Source: Herbaspirillum sp. DW155 (GTDB taxonomy: Bacteria > Pseudomonadota > Gammaproteobacteria > Burkholderiales > Burkholderiaceae_D). From it: 64,000 nucleotides of DNA. Below the pieces are notes generated by a model, which ran no database searches, had not been told where the DNA came from, and saw only the letters and a list, made by a program, of their open reading frames with translations. Each line of letters opens with the position of its first letter. Position 1 is the stretch's first letter. Shown here piece by piece: positions 35,702-44,725 of this stretch. The stretch covers positions 4,712,001 to 4,776,000 of the forward strand of contig NZ_AP029028.1 in the NCBI RefSeq assembly GCF_037076565.1, read 5' to 3'. A program made the translations under genes and the position numbers.

Positions 35702-36595
35702 TCAGAAACTGCGGAACAGGAAATAGTGGTCCACCAGCAGCACCGCAAACAGGATGGACAGGTAGATGATCGAATACGCAAAAGCCTTGCGCGCGATCAG
35801 GTCGGTGTAATGGCGATAGATCTGCCACGAATACCACAAGAAGATCCCGCCCAGCACGATGGCCGTACCCAGATAGATCAAGCCGCTCATGCCGATGGCG
35901 AACGGCAGCATGCTCACCGCCAACAGCGCAATGGTGTACATCAGGATGTGCAGCTTGGTCACGTCCATGCCGTGCGTGATGGGCAGCATCGGCAGGCCGG
36001 ACTTGGCGTAGTCGTCGCGGCGGTACATGGCCAGCGCCCAGAAGTGCGGCGGGGTCCAGATGAAGATGATCATCACCAGCACCCAGGCCTGCATCGGCAC
36101 GTCATTGGCCATCGCTGCCCAGCCCAGCGCAGGCGGCATGGCGCCTGCCAGGCCGCCGATGACGATGTTCTGCGAGGTCGCCGGTTTGAGGATGATGGTG
36201 TAGATGATGGCGTAACCGACGAAGGTGGCGAAGGTCAGCCACATGGTCAGCGGATTGACCAGGTTGTACAGCACCCACATGCCCAGGCCACCGAGCACGC
36301 CCGAGAACACCAGGGTCTGGCCCACGGTGATTTCACCGCGCGCCATCGGACGGCGCGCCGTGCGGGCCATACGCGAATCGATCTCGCGCTCGACCAGGCA
36401 GTTGATGGCGAAGGCCGCACCGGCCAGGAGCCAGATGCCCAGCGTGCCGAAGATGACCTTGTGCCAGTCCGGCAGTTCAGGCGTGGAGAGGAACATGCCG
36501 ATCACGGCACAGAACACCGCCAGCTGCGTCACGCGCGGCTTGGTCAGTGCCCAGTACTGGGCGATGCGGTTGGGTTGGGCGGTCAATGTGGTCAT
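35702..36595 (-). CDS. ctaB: Protoheme IX farnesyltransferase (heme O synthase)
   Basis: The 297-residue UbiA-type membrane prenyltransferase has the conserved loop [19 protein letters not shown] and about eight membrane segments. It adds a farnesyl chain to heme B, giving heme O, the precursor of heme A for the oxidase. Its ATG overlaps the ctaA stop (ATGA), so translation is coupled. The gene is also called cyoE in other systems. Confidence 0.96.
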   Translation of the reverse strand: MTTLTAQPNRIAQYWALTKPRVTQLAVFCAVIGMFLSTPELPDWHKVIFGTLGIWLLAGAAFAINCLVEREIDSRMARTARRPMARGEITVGQTLVFSGVLGGLGMWVLYNLVNPLTMWLTFATFVGYAIIYTIILKPATSQNIVIGGLAGAMPPALGWAAMANDVPMQAWVLVMIIFIWTPPHFWALAMYRRDDYAKSGLPMLPITHGMDVTKLHILMYTIALLAVSMLPFAIGMSGLIYLGTAIVLGGIFLWYSWQIYRHYTDLIARKAFAYSIIYLSILFAVLLVDHYFLFRSF

Positions 36596-37728
36596 GGCGT
36601 GACGGGCCGGGCGTGTACTGGTGGAGCAGCGGTGGCCAGGCTGGAGGGTGCGTAACGGACCTTGTAGTTTAACATGACCATCAGGATGACCAGCAGCGCC
36701 GCACCGCCGTTGTGGATCACGGCAATGGCCAGCGGCCAGTTCAGATAGATGGTCGCCAGACCAGTACAGAGCTGCAAACCCAGCACCGTCAGCATCCAGC
36801 GGGCGGTCTTGCGCAGCCCCTCATCGCGCAGCGCCCGGTGTGCCAGCCATACAACATACAAGATGACGACAAAGGCAAAACTACGATGCACCCAATGGAT
36901 CGCTGTCAGCGCTTCGACCGGCAGGTAATCGCCGGAGGCGGTCATGCCCAGATGGCGCCAGAGCGTAAAGCCGTGTTCGAAATCCATGTCAGGCAGCAGC
37001 TTGCCATTGCATAGCGGGAAGTCGGAACAGGCCAGCGCCGCGTAATTGGTGCTGACCCAGCCGCCCAGCGCGATCTGCAAGCCCAGCAGCGTCGCACCGA
37101 TGCTGGCCGGCACGATCAACGCGCGACCGCTCGCAGAGACCGGCACATGCGTCTCCTGCCGCGCTGCCAGCCAGGTCAGCATGGCCAGTAGCGTCAGGCC
37201 CAGCAGCAGGTGCGTGGTGACGATGATGGGCTGCAGCTTCATGGTCACGGTCCACGCGCCGAAGGCCCCCTGCAGGCAGACAAAGCCCAGCAGCGCCGTC
37301 GGGAACCAGGGACGGAACTGCAGTTCGGTCTTGCCCGACCTGATCCAGCGCTGCCACGCCACCACCATCAGCACGATGATGAGGAAGCCCACCGCCATGG
37401 CGAAATAGCGGTGGATCATCTCGATCCAGGCCTTGGCCCAGGTCACGGGGCCAAAGGGCATGGCGGCTTCGGCGGCATTGATGTGCTCATGCGCCAACAG
37501 CGGATTGGCATGGCTGTAGCAGCCCGGCCAGTCAGGACAGCCGAGACCCGAGTCGGTCAGGCGCGTGAAGGCACCGAACATGATCAGGTCGAAGGTAAAG
37601 AAGAGGGTCACCCACACCAGCTTGCGGTATTTGTTGGTCACGCCCTGTGCGCGCCACACCAGCGCCAGCGGAATCAGTGCCACCACGAGCCCGGTCAGGC
37701 CCAGTTGTATCAGCGTCGTTGCATTCAT
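36592..37728 (-). CDS. ctaA: Heme A synthase
   Basis: The 378-residue membrane protein of the COX15/CtaA family has eight or so membrane helices with the conserved histidine regions ([19 protein letters not shown] near 50-70; HVHRSFA-like [13 protein letters not shown] near 275). It oxidises the heme O methyl group to formyl, making heme A. It lies 43 bp downstream of the SCO-like membrane protein gene and is coupled to ctaB. Confidence 0.95.
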   Translation of the reverse strand: MNATTLIQLGLTGLVVALIPLALVWRAQGVTNKYRKLVWVTLFFTFDLIMFGAFTRLTDSGLGCPDWPGCYSHANPLLAHEHINAAEAAMPFGPVTWAKAWIEMIHRYFAMAVGFLIIVLMVVAWQRWIRSGKTELQFRPWFPTALLGFVCLQGAFGAWTVTMKLQPIIVTTHLLLGLTLLAMLTWLAARQETHVPVSASGRALIVPASIGATLLGLQIALGGWVSTNYAALACSDFPLCNGKLLPDMDFEHGFTLWRHLGMTASGDYLPVEALTAIHWVHRSFAFVVILYVVWLAHRALRDEGLRKTARWMLTVLGLQLCTGLATIYLNWPLAIAVIHNGGAALLVILMVMLNYKVRYAPSSLATAAPPVHARPVTP

Positions 37729-37771
37729 CTTGAGTCAAACGTGCGTCACTGCGCGACTGCGATCCACCGCA

Positions 37772-38398
37772 TCAGCCGATGGAGGAAGCGCGCAGCAATT
37801 TGGAAATGTCCTTCTTCATCTTGCCGGGATCGGGGTTCTTGGGAAAACGCATCATCAGGTTGCCCAGCGGGTCGATCAGGTAGATGTGGTCCCGGGCGGT
37901 GGTCCCGGCATCGGCCGGCAACCAGGACTGCAATTTGCCAGCGTCAACCCGAAGGATATCGGTTCCGTCGTATTCGCGCAGCAGCAGGGTCGCAATCGGG
38001 GTGCGGTCGGTGACCAGCCAGACCCGTTCGATGCGGTCCATCTCCTTGCCCTGCATCAGCCGCAGCTGGCGCATGGTCAGCAGTTTGTTCTGGCAGGGTT
38101 CGCCGCAGTCGCCGCCATCGACCTGCAGCATCACCCACTTGCCCTTGTAATCCTCCAGCCTGGCCGGGCTGCCATCGATGGCGCTGCTGCCCAACTCGGG
38201 AATCGGATACTGCCGTGGATCGATCAGCGCGCCATAGTTGTTGCGGCTCTGCGGCTTGATGACGTAATAGGTGAGATAAGACGCGATCAGCGGTGCCGCG
38301 CACACGGCGACCACGGCCAGCATCTTCCAGCGGCCGATGCGGCGTCGGCGTGCATCGTCGTTGGATGCGGATGGCTGGGGGACTTCAGGCTTTGTCAT
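37772..38398 (-). CDS. Membrane-anchored SCO-like cytochrome oxidase assembly protein
   Basis: The 208-residue protein has a basic N-terminus, one membrane anchor (about 26-47) and a thioredoxin-like periplasmic domain. It has GGDCGEPCQNK, a CxxxC like the SCO copper site, and a later His in RDHIYLIDP, so it may bind copper or act as a thiol reductase. It is more diverged than the SCO protein at 35107. The ATG at 38398 is used; a codon nine bases upstream is possible. It overlaps the SURF1 gene by 14 bp. Confidence 0.78.
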   Translation of the reverse strand: MTKPEVPQPSASNDDARRRRIGRWKMLAVVAVCAAPLIASYLTYYVIKPQSRNNYGALIDPRQYPIPELGSSAIDGSPARLEDYKGKWVMLQVDGGDCGEPCQNKLLTMRQLRLMQGKEMDRIERVWLVTDRTPIATLLLREYDGTDILRVDAGKLQSWLPADAGTTARDHIYLIDPLGNLMMRFPKNPDPGKMKKDISKLLRASSIG

Positions 38399-39101
38399 GA
38401 CGACCACGTTTGAATCCTGTCACGATGAAAAAAAGAAGGGCCATCGCCGCCAGTGCATACCACTGCACGGCATAGCCGCGATGACGATCGATACCCAATG
38501 ACGGAGCAGGCCAGTCGCGCACCAGCGTGTCGCCCGCCGCCCCGCTCTGCTCGATCACCAGCGGTGCGATGGACAGTCCGCTCGCTGCGGCCAGCGCCGA
38601 CAGGTCCAGGTTCTGCAGGATGGCTTGCGGGCGTGGCGCATCGGCTGTGCCCAGCTGCATGACGTGGCCTGCATCCTTGCGCAAGATGCCCTCCACCTCG
38701 GTCATGCCGGACGGCGGCGGTACTTGCGGCACGCGTGTGCGATCGGCAGCATCGCGCGGCGCCCAGCCGCGTGCCACGACCACGGCCTGCGCACTGCCCT
38801 CGGGCTGGAACAGCGTCAGCACATGGAACCCCACGGCGCCGTTGTAGGGGCGGTTTTCCAGATAGAGCGTCCACTGCGCAAGATAGTGGCCGCGCAGGCG
38901 GATAGGTCGGAACTCCGCATCGCTCGCATCGAGCGGCAACCCATTGAGGGGAGCCGCGCTGCCCCGCGCCTGCATGCGTTGCTGCAAGGCCAGTTTCTCT
39001 TCGGCGCGATGCGTCTGCCACTGCCCCAGCGCAATGCCGGCGGCGGCCACGACCAGCGTGGCGCAGAAGGGGATGAAGCGGAAAACGAATCGGGTCGGCA
39101 T
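38385..39101 (-). CDS. SURF1 family cytochrome oxidase assembly protein
   Basis: The 238-residue protein has the SURF1 topology: one membrane helix near the N-terminus (FIPFCATLVVAAAGIALGQWQ), a periplasmic domain and a C-terminal helix (VQWYALAAMALLFFIVTGF). The GQWQ stretch after the first helix and the ENRPYNGAVGFHVLTLF segment are family hallmarks. SURF1 helps place heme A in oxidase subunit I. Divergent from the small DUF2909 gene; overlaps the following SCO-like gene. Confidence 0.92.
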   Translation of the reverse strand: MPTRFVFRFIPFCATLVVAAAGIALGQWQTHRAEEKLALQQRMQARGSAAPLNGLPLDASDAEFRPIRLRGHYLAQWTLYLENRPYNGAVGFHVLTLFQPEGSAQAVVVARGWAPRDAADRTRVPQVPPPSGMTEVEGILRKDAGHVMQLGTADAPRPQAILQNLDLSALAAASGLSIAPLVIEQSGAAGDTLVRDWPAPSLGIDRHRGYAVQWYALAAMALLFFIVTGFKRGRHDKA

Positions 39102-39210
39102 CGATGAAGTTTGGCCTTACAATGAACCGCACACGGAACAAGAAAAATCACATACACACCAGCGTCGCAGCATACCGCATGCACGCCTTCGGAGACAGGG
39201 TTCCATCCTC

Positions 39211-39411
39211 ATGAAAATCGTCGTCGCCATCGCCTTCATCCTGATCCTGGCCAGCCTGGCCTCGGCATTGATCTTCCTGATGCGCGACAAGGGCAAGAGC
39301 AACCGCACCGTGCAGGCGCTGACCTTGCGGGTCGGCTTCTCGGTGGCGCTGTTCCTGTTCATCCTCCTGAGCTACAAGCTGGGCTGGATACAGCCGACCG
39401 GCATCCGCTGA
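39211..39411 (+). CDS. Twin transmembrane protein, DUF2909 family
   Basis: This 66-residue protein (starts MKIVVAIAFILILASLASAL) has two membrane helices joined by a short charged loop (MRDKGKSNRT) and ends GWIQPTGIR. DUF2909 proteins are regularly found beside SURF1 and oxidase genes in betaproteobacteria, which suggests a role in oxidase assembly; no function is proven. The open frame upstream of the ATG is antisense to SURF1 and is ignored. Confidence 0.85.
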   Translation: MKIVVAIAFILILASLASALIFLMRDKGKSNRTVQALTLRVGFSVALFLFILLSYKLGWIQPTGIR

Positions 39412-39431
39412 TTTAACGCGCGCCGCGCATG

Positions 39432-39456
39432 AAAAAGCCGCACCGAGGTGCGGCTT
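39432..39456 (-). terminator. Terminator of the leftward cytochrome oxidase operon
   Basis: AAGCCGCAC (39435-39443) and GTGCGGCTT (39448-39456) form the stem; read leftward it is followed by a run of T (39436-39432). It lies 22 bp after the ctaE stop. Confidence 0.88.
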
Positions 39457-39477
39457 GTGCGCAGGGCAGCGGCGCGC

Positions 39478-40338
39478 TTACAGCCAGTAGACCACCACAT
39501 ACAGGCCCAGCCACACCACGTCCACGAAGTGCCAGTACCACGCCGCGCCCTCGAAGGCGAAGTGATGCGTGGGCGTGAAGTGCCCGCGCAATACGCGATA
39601 GAGCACCACCGACAACATGATGGCCCCCATGGTCACGTGGAAGCCGTGGAAGCCCGTCAGAATGAAGAAGGTCGAGCCATAGATACCGGAGCTGAGCTTG
39701 AGGTTCAGCTCGGTATAGGCGTGGATATATTCATACGCCTGGAAACCCATGAAGACCGCGCCCAGGAGGATGGTCAGGAACAGCCACACCGCCGTCTGCG
39801 CGCGATGGCCGGCGCGCATGGCGTGGTGCGAGATAGTCAGCGTCACGCCCGAGCTCAGCAGCAGCAGGGTGTTGATGGTGGGGATAGGGAATGGTCCCAT
39901 GGTGGTGAAATTTTCCACCGTACCGGCCGGGCCGACATTGCCCCACTGCCCGGTGTAGTCGGGCCAGATCACCTTGTGATCCAGATCGGCCAGCCACGGC
40001 ATGGTGATGCTACGCGCATAGAACAGCGCCCCGAAGAAGGCGCCGAAGAACATCACCTCCGAGAAGATGAACCAGCTCATGCTCCAGCGATAGGACAGGT
40101 CGATGCGCTCACTGTAGAGGCCGGACTCGGATTCGCGGATGGCATCACCAAACCAGTAGTACAGCACCACCAGCACCATCAGGATGCCGAAGATGTTGAC
40201 GTAGGGCGCCCACGAAACGCCATTGACCCAGGCCGAGGCCCCGATCATGGTGATGAGCATGGAAATGCCCGCCATCATCGGCCAGCGCGACGGGCCCGGA
40301 ACGAAATAATGGGGTGCCTTGGCTTGCTGAGAACTCAT
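39478..40338 (-). CDS. ctaE: Cytochrome c oxidase subunit III
   Basis: The 286-residue membrane protein has seven helices and conserved stretches SWFIFSEVMFFGAFFGALFY, LTGFHGFHVTMG and YWHFVDVVWLGLY. It stabilises the oxidase core and proton uptake. The start ATG at 40338 (MSSQQAKAPHYFVPGPSRWP) follows GGGAG; a longer frame is rejected. Last gene of the leftward ctaC-ctaD-ctaG-DUF2970-ctaE set. Confidence 0.97.
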   Translation of the reverse strand: MSSQQAKAPHYFVPGPSRWPMMAGISMLITMIGASAWVNGVSWAPYVNIFGILMVLVVLYYWFGDAIRESESGLYSERIDLSYRWSMSWFIFSEVMFFGAFFGALFYARSITMPWLADLDHKVIWPDYTGQWGNVGPAGTVENFTTMGPFPIPTINTLLLLSSGVTLTISHHAMRAGHRAQTAVWLFLTILLGAVFMGFQAYEYIHAYTELNLKLSSGIYGSTFFILTGFHGFHVTMGAIMLSVVLYRVLRGHFTPTHHFAFEGAAWYWHFVDVVWLGLYVVVYWL

Positions 40339-40456
40339 GTTCTTCTCCCGGTACGAAATCTGACTGCATTGGCTGGCGGCGCGAGCATTAAGCTGCGTTG
40401 AATGCTCTTGCGATCCAGGTTCACTTTTCCTTAATGCTCTTTCAAGGCGGTGCAGC

Positions 40457-40687
40457 TCATCCACCGGTGGCGCTGCGCAGCACCAGCTTGACGATGCTCA
40501 CCAGCACCGCCACGAAAATCACCGCACCGAGGATGCCGGCGATGATCACGTGGACCGGGTTCAGCTGCGCCGCATCCGATTCATAATCCTTGCGCTTGCG
40601 CACGCCGAAGAAGGACCAGAACACCGCCTTCATCGTCGCACCGAAGGAGGCCTTGCGCCGCGCCGCCTGTTTCAGCTCATCGTTCAC
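40457..40687 (-). CDS. Small membrane protein, DUF2970 family
   Basis: The 76-residue protein has an N-terminal amphipathic part (FGATMKAVFWSFFGVRKRKDYE) and one C-terminal membrane helix (HVIIAGILGAVIFVAVLVSIVKLVL read in two parts). DUF2970 genes sit between ctaG and ctaE in many betaproteobacteria. A role in oxidase assembly is inferred from position only. Confidence 0.88.
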   Translation of the reverse strand: MNDELKQAARRKASFGATMKAVFWSFFGVRKRKDYESDAAQLNPVHVIIAGILGAVIFVAVLVSIVKLVLRSATGG

Positions 40688-40706
40688 ACCATCTCCTCAC
40701 GGCGGC

Positions 40707-41279
40707 TCAGCCCGCCGTCTTGTCCTTGCCGTTGATCTCGAAGAAGGTATAGGACAGCGTGATCGTGGTCACTTCCTTGGGCAGCTTGGGATCGATGTAG
40801 AACACCACCGGCATCTGCTTGGCCTGGTTCGGCCCCAGCGTCTGCTGGGTGAAACAGAAACACTCCACCTTCTTGAAGAAGGCCGCCGACTGCATCGGTG
40901 CATAACTCGGGATGGCCTGCGCATCCACATTGCGCGGCTGGGTGTTGACCACTTCGTAGGTGACCTGGGTCATCTCGCCCGGATGCACCTGCAGGCTGGT
41001 GACCGTCGGACGGAAGCGCCACGGGCCCTGGGCATTGCCATCGAACTCCACGGTGATGGTGCGCGTCTTGTCGATCTGCGTATTGGCTGGCGCTTCCACC
41101 GTCGCATCCTTGGGCGTGAGGAAGTTCACGCCGGTCACCTCGCAGATCTTGCGATAGACCGGAATGAGCGCATAGCCGAAGCCGAACATCAGCACCGCCA
41201 CCACCAACAGCTTCCTGAACATCACGCGGTTCAGGCCGCGTGATGCGCCCTCTTCGATGTGATCGTCGTTGCTGCTCAT
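40707..41279 (-). CDS. ctaG: Cytochrome c oxidase assembly protein CtaG/Cox11
   Basis: The 190-residue protein has one membrane helix (VMFRKLLVVAVLMFGFGYAL) and a periplasmic immunoglobulin-like domain with the copper motif CFCF (in KVECFCFTQQ). It inserts copper into the CuB site of subunit I. Its ATG overlaps the stop codon of the upstream 36-codon gene (ATGA), so translation of the two is coupled. Confidence 0.96.
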   Translation of the reverse strand: MSSNDDHIEEGASRGLNRVMFRKLLVVAVLMFGFGYALIPVYRKICEVTGVNFLTPKDATVEAPANTQIDKTRTITVEFDGNAQGPWRFRPTVTSLQVHPGEMTQVTYEVVNTQPRNVDAQAIPSYAPMQSAAFFKKVECFCFTQQTLGPNQAKQMPVVFYIDPKLPKEVTTITLSYTFFEINGKDKTAG

Positions 41280-41386
41280 TGGGCAAACCAGATGCGGTTG
41301 ATGAAGATGCCGACGAAGAAGGCCAGCGCCACCATCCCCAGCAGCAGGCCGGTGCGCAGGTTGTTGGGTTTCTTGCGTTCGGTCAT
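41276..41386 (-). CDS. Cytochrome oxidase small assembly protein (36 residues)
   Basis: A short frame starting at the ATG at 41386-41384 encodes MTERKKPNNLRTGLLLGMVA followed by LAFFVGIFINRIWFAQ. It has a basic N-terminus and a single membrane helix. Small proteins of this kind lie between ctaD and ctaG in betaproteobacteria and are annotated as cytochrome oxidase small assembly protein. The stop codon shares bases with the ctaG start. Size and position agree fully with the family; the mechanism is not known. Confidence 0.85.
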   Translation of the reverse strand: MTERKKPNNLRTGLLLGMVALAFFVGIFINRIWFAQ

Positions 41387-41435
41387 GAAGGTTGCCTTTG
41401 CATTAGCTGCGATGACTTGTGTTATCCACAGGCGA

Positions 41436-43055
41436 TCATTTCACCACCGGCGGTTCTTCGAAAGTATGGAAAGGCGCCGGGCTGGGCACGGTCCATTCCA
41501 GTCCTTCCGCGCCTTCCCAGGGCTTGGCCTCGGCTTTCTTGCCGCCCTTGATCGATGGGATCACCACGAAGAACAGGAAGTACACCTGCGACAGCCCGAA
41601 ACCGAAGGCGCCGATGGAGGCGATCATGTTGAAGTCGGTGAACTGCGCCGGATAGTCCGCATAGCGGCGCGGCATCCCTGCCAACCCCAGGAAGTGCATC
41701 GGGAAGAAGGTGATGTTGAAGGTGATCAGCGAGGCCCAGAAGTGGAACTTGCCGCGCCATTCGTTGTACATGAAGCCGGTCCACTTCGGACCCCAGTAGT
41801 AGTAACCGGCGAAGAGCGCAAACAGCGAGCCCGCCACCAGCACGTAGTGGAAGTGGGCCACCACGTAGTAGGTATCCTGCATCTGGATGTCGATGGGCGT
41901 GACCGCCAGGATCAGGCCAGTGAAGCCGCCCATGGTGAAGACGAAGATGAAGCCCACCGAGAACAGCATCGGCGTCTCGAAGGTCATCGAGCCGCGCCAC
42001 ATGGTGGCGATCCAGTTGAAAATCTTCACGCCGGTCGGTACCGCAATCAGCATGGTGGCGTACATGAAGAACAGCTGCGCGGTCACCGGCATGCCGGTGG
42101 TGAACATGTGGTGCGCCCAGACGATGAAGGACAGGATCGCAATCGAGGCGGTGGCATACACCATCGAGGCATAGCCGAACAGCGGCTTGCGCGCGAAGGC
42201 CGGGATGATCTGCGAGACGATGCCGAAAGCCGGCAGGATCATGATGTAGACCTCGGGGTGGCCGAAGAACCAGAAGATGTGCTGGTACATCACCGGGTCG
42301 CCGCCACCGGCGGCGTTGAAGAAGGAGGTGCCGAAGTGGCGGTCGGTCAGCGTCATGGTGATGGCACCGGCCAGCACCGGCATCACGGCGATGAGCAGGT
42401 AGGCCGTGATGAGCCAGGTCCAGCAGAACATGGGCATCTTCATCAGCGTCATGCCGGGCGCGCGCATGTTCAGGATGGTGACGATGATGTTGATCGAGCC
42501 CATGATGGAAGACGCGCCCATGATGTGCATGGCGAAGATGCCCATGTCCATGCCCGGCCCCATCTGCGTGGACAGCGGCGCATACAGCGTCCAGCCCGCG
42601 GCGGTGGCGCCACCCGGTACCAGGAAGGAACCCGCCAGCAGCAGCGCCGCAGGCGGCAGCAGCCAGAACGAGAAGTTGTTCATGCGCGCAAAGGCCATGT
42701 CGGAGGCGCCGATCTGCAGCGGGATCATCCAGTTGGCGAAGCCCACGAAGGCCGGCATGATGGCGCCGAACACCATCACCAGACCATGCATGGTGGTGAG
42801 CTGGTTGAAGAATTCAGGACGGAAGAACTGCAGCCCCGGCTGGAACAGCTCGGCCCGGATCAGCAGCGCCAGCACCCCGCCCGAGAGCAGCATGGTGAAC
42901 GAGAACCACAGGTAGAGCGTACCGATGTCCTTGTGGTTGGTGGCGAAGAGCCAGCGGCGCCAGCCGTGCGGATGATCGTGCGCGTGGTCGTCATGTGCAT
43001 GCCCATGCCCGTGATCGTGGGAATGATCGGGGGCGTGATCGACGGTGGTAGTCAT
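41436..43055 (-). CDS. ctaD: Cytochrome c oxidase subunit I
   Basis: The 539-residue heme-copper oxidase subunit has twelve membrane helices and the family landmarks WFFGHPEVYIMILPAFGIVS, HHMFTTGMP and the heme-ligand loop HFHYVLVAGSLFALFAGYYYW, given here in parts (HFHYVLVAG). It contains heme a, heme a3 and CuB and reduces oxygen while pumping protons. The N-terminus is unusually His-rich: eleven His between residues 7 and 30. It lies 18 bp after ctaC. Confidence 0.98.
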   Translation of the reverse strand: MTTTVDHAPDHSHDHGHGHAHDDHAHDHPHGWRRWLFATNHKDIGTLYLWFSFTMLLSGGVLALLIRAELFQPGLQFFRPEFFNQLTTMHGLVMVFGAIMPAFVGFANWMIPLQIGASDMAFARMNNFSFWLLPPAALLLAGSFLVPGGATAAGWTLYAPLSTQMGPGMDMGIFAMHIMGASSIMGSINIIVTILNMRAPGMTLMKMPMFCWTWLITAYLLIAVMPVLAGAITMTLTDRHFGTSFFNAAGGGDPVMYQHIFWFFGHPEVYIMILPAFGIVSQIIPAFARKPLFGYASMVYATASIAILSFIVWAHHMFTTGMPVTAQLFFMYATMLIAVPTGVKIFNWIATMWRGSMTFETPMLFSVGFIFVFTMGGFTGLILAVTPIDIQMQDTYYVVAHFHYVLVAGSLFALFAGYYYWGPKWTGFMYNEWRGKFHFWASLITFNITFFPMHFLGLAGMPRRYADYPAQFTDFNMIASIGAFGFGLSQVYFLFFVVIPSIKGGKKAEAKPWEGAEGLEWTVPSPAPFHTFEEPPVVK

Positions 43056-43073
43056 GTCCGGTTCTCCAAACGA

Positions 43074-44234
43074 TTACTTGCGGGCGGCCAGCACTTCGGC
43101 CGGCTGCACGATGTTTTCCTGGGCCTTGTTGGACCAGTTGTTGCGCGTGTAGGTGATGACGGCGGCAATCTCGGTGTCGTTGAGCACACCCTTCCAGGCC
43201 GGCATGGCGTTCTTGCCGTTGAGCAGGATGTGGATCTGGCCATCCTTGGGACCGTTGACCACGGCACTGCCATCGAGCGCCGGGAAGGCACCCGGCACAC
43301 CCTTGCCGGTGGCCTGATGGCAGGCCACGCAGTTGGCGGCATAGACCTTCTCGCCGCGCTGCTTCAATTCGTCGACCGTCCAGACCTTGTTGGGATCATC
43401 GGCCTTGGCGGCCATTTCCTTCTTCTTGCCGTCGACCCATTTCTTGTAGTCGTCTTCGCTGACCACGTTGACCACGATGGGCATGAAGGCATGATCCTTG
43501 CCGCACAGCTCCACGCACTGGCCGCGATAGGTGCCGATCTTCTCGGCGCGGAACCAGGTATCGCGCACGAAGCCGGGAATCGCATCCTGCTTCACGCCGA
43601 AGGCGGGGATGGTCCAGGAGTGGATCACGTCATTGGCGGTGGTCACCAGGCGCACCTTCTTGTTGACGGGCACCACCACCGGATTGTCCACTTCGATCAG
43701 GTAGTTGTCGTTTTTCTTCAGGCTCGGATCGGTGACCTGCTCGCGCGGCGTGGCCAGGCTGGAGAGGAAGGAGATACCTTCACCATCGCCCTTCAGATAG
43801 TCATATCCCCATTTCCACTGCATGCCGGTGACCTTGATGGTGAGGTCGGCATTGGAGGTGTCCTTCATCGCCACCACCGTCTTGGTGGCCGGCAGGGCCA
43901 TGCCGATGACGATCAGGAAAGGCACCACGGTCCAGGCGATTTCCACGGTCGTGCTTTCGTGGAAGGTGGCGGCCTTGTGGCCGAGCGACTTGCGGTGCTT
44001 GATGATGGAATAGAACATGACGCCGAACACGGCCACGAAGATGACCAGACAGATGATCAGCATCAGGATGTGCAGGTCATAGATCTGCTCGGCGATCTTG
44101 GTCACCGGTGGCTGGAAATTCATCTGCCGCACGGCCGGCCCCCCCGGGCTGTCCACCACTGCCCAGGCCGGCAAGCCGGCCGCCAGCAGCGAGGCACCGA
44201 GGGTCAAGGATTGAAGGCGCTTCGCAAGTTTCAT
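43074..44234 (-). CDS. ctaC: Cytochrome c oxidase subunit II with fused cytochrome c (caa3 type)
   Basis: The 386-residue protein has a signal peptide, two membrane helices, a cupredoxin domain with CuA ligands His205, Cys240, Cys244, His248 and Met251 (CVELCGKDHAFM), and a C-terminal cytochrome c domain with heme motif CVACH (302-306). The fused heme domain makes this a caa3-type oxidase. It accepts electrons from cytochrome c in the periplasm. GAGGAAAT precedes the ATG. First gene of the structural operon; the broken DUF2244 gene lies just upstream. Confidence 0.97.
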   Translation of the reverse strand: MKLAKRLQSLTLGASLLAAGLPAWAVVDSPGGPAVRQMNFQPPVTKIAEQIYDLHILMLIICLVIFVAVFGVMFYSIIKHRKSLGHKAATFHESTTVEIAWTVVPFLIVIGMALPATKTVVAMKDTSNADLTIKVTGMQWKWGYDYLKGDGEGISFLSSLATPREQVTDPSLKKNDNYLIEVDNPVVVPVNKKVRLVTTANDVIHSWTIPAFGVKQDAIPGFVRDTWFRAEKIGTYRGQCVELCGKDHAFMPIVVNVVSEDDYKKWVDGKKKEMAAKADDPNKVWTVDELKQRGEKVYAANCVACHQATGKGVPGAFPALDGSAVVNGPKDGQIHILLNGKNAMPAWKGVLNDTEIAAVITYTRNNWSNKAQENIVQPAEVLAARK

Positions 44235-44256
44235 GGATTTCCTCTAGAGCCCAAAA

Positions 44257-44725
44257 TTATAAGAATGAGAGTGCGGCCATCCCGCCGACCCTGGCGGCCA
44301 GTTCACGTTCCAGCTCCTGCGCGAAGGCGCGCCGTTGCCAGGGGTGCATGAACCGCCCCACTTCCACGCGCTGCCCCCGGCTCTCCAGCGCCACCAGTGC
44401 GCGGTGGCCGACAGGAAAAGCGATGCGCATGCCATGCAACTGCAAGCTGCTGCGGTGCGACCGGCTGCCCAGGATCACCTCGACCTCCAGGCCATTCGGC
44501 GAGCACCAGCACTTCTCTATCGGTGGCGTGACGGGCGTAGACCAGCATGGCCGCGCCCACCGCCATCAGTTCAATGCATGAAAAAACCAGGATGATCCAT
44601 GCGCCGCGCAACGTGAAACCCAGCGCGACCGTGAGTGAAACCGTACAAAGGATTGCGAAGACCCACGCCAGCTGGCGTGGCGCAATCGAACAATTGCGCT
44701 TCAGTATCCATTCCCGCGTCTCCAT
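44257..44725 (-). pseudogene. DUF2244 membrane protein, frameshifted
   Basis: The N-terminal part (METREWILKRNCSIAPRQLA through two membrane helices to YARHATDREVLVLAE) and the C-terminal part (NGLEVEVILGSRSHRSS through RRAFAQELERELAARV) are in different frames. The switch lies near 44497, and one extra base there explains it. Joined, they give a complete DUF2244 protein of about 155 residues, a family often found upstream of ctaC. It is either a recent pseudogene or a sequencing error. In the original frame the product ends in a scrambled Gly/Arg-rich tail. Confidence 0.8.

Noticed and set aside
41259-44351. Open frame of about 1030 codons antisense to ctaD and ctaC
   Set aside because: It mirrors two essential oxidase genes, has shadow composition, and lacks any recognisable domain or ribosome-binding site.
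44491-44506. Programmed ribosomal frameshift in the DUF2244 gene
   Set aside because: There is no slippery heptamer or downstream pseudoknot-like stem at the switch; a mutation or base error is simpler.
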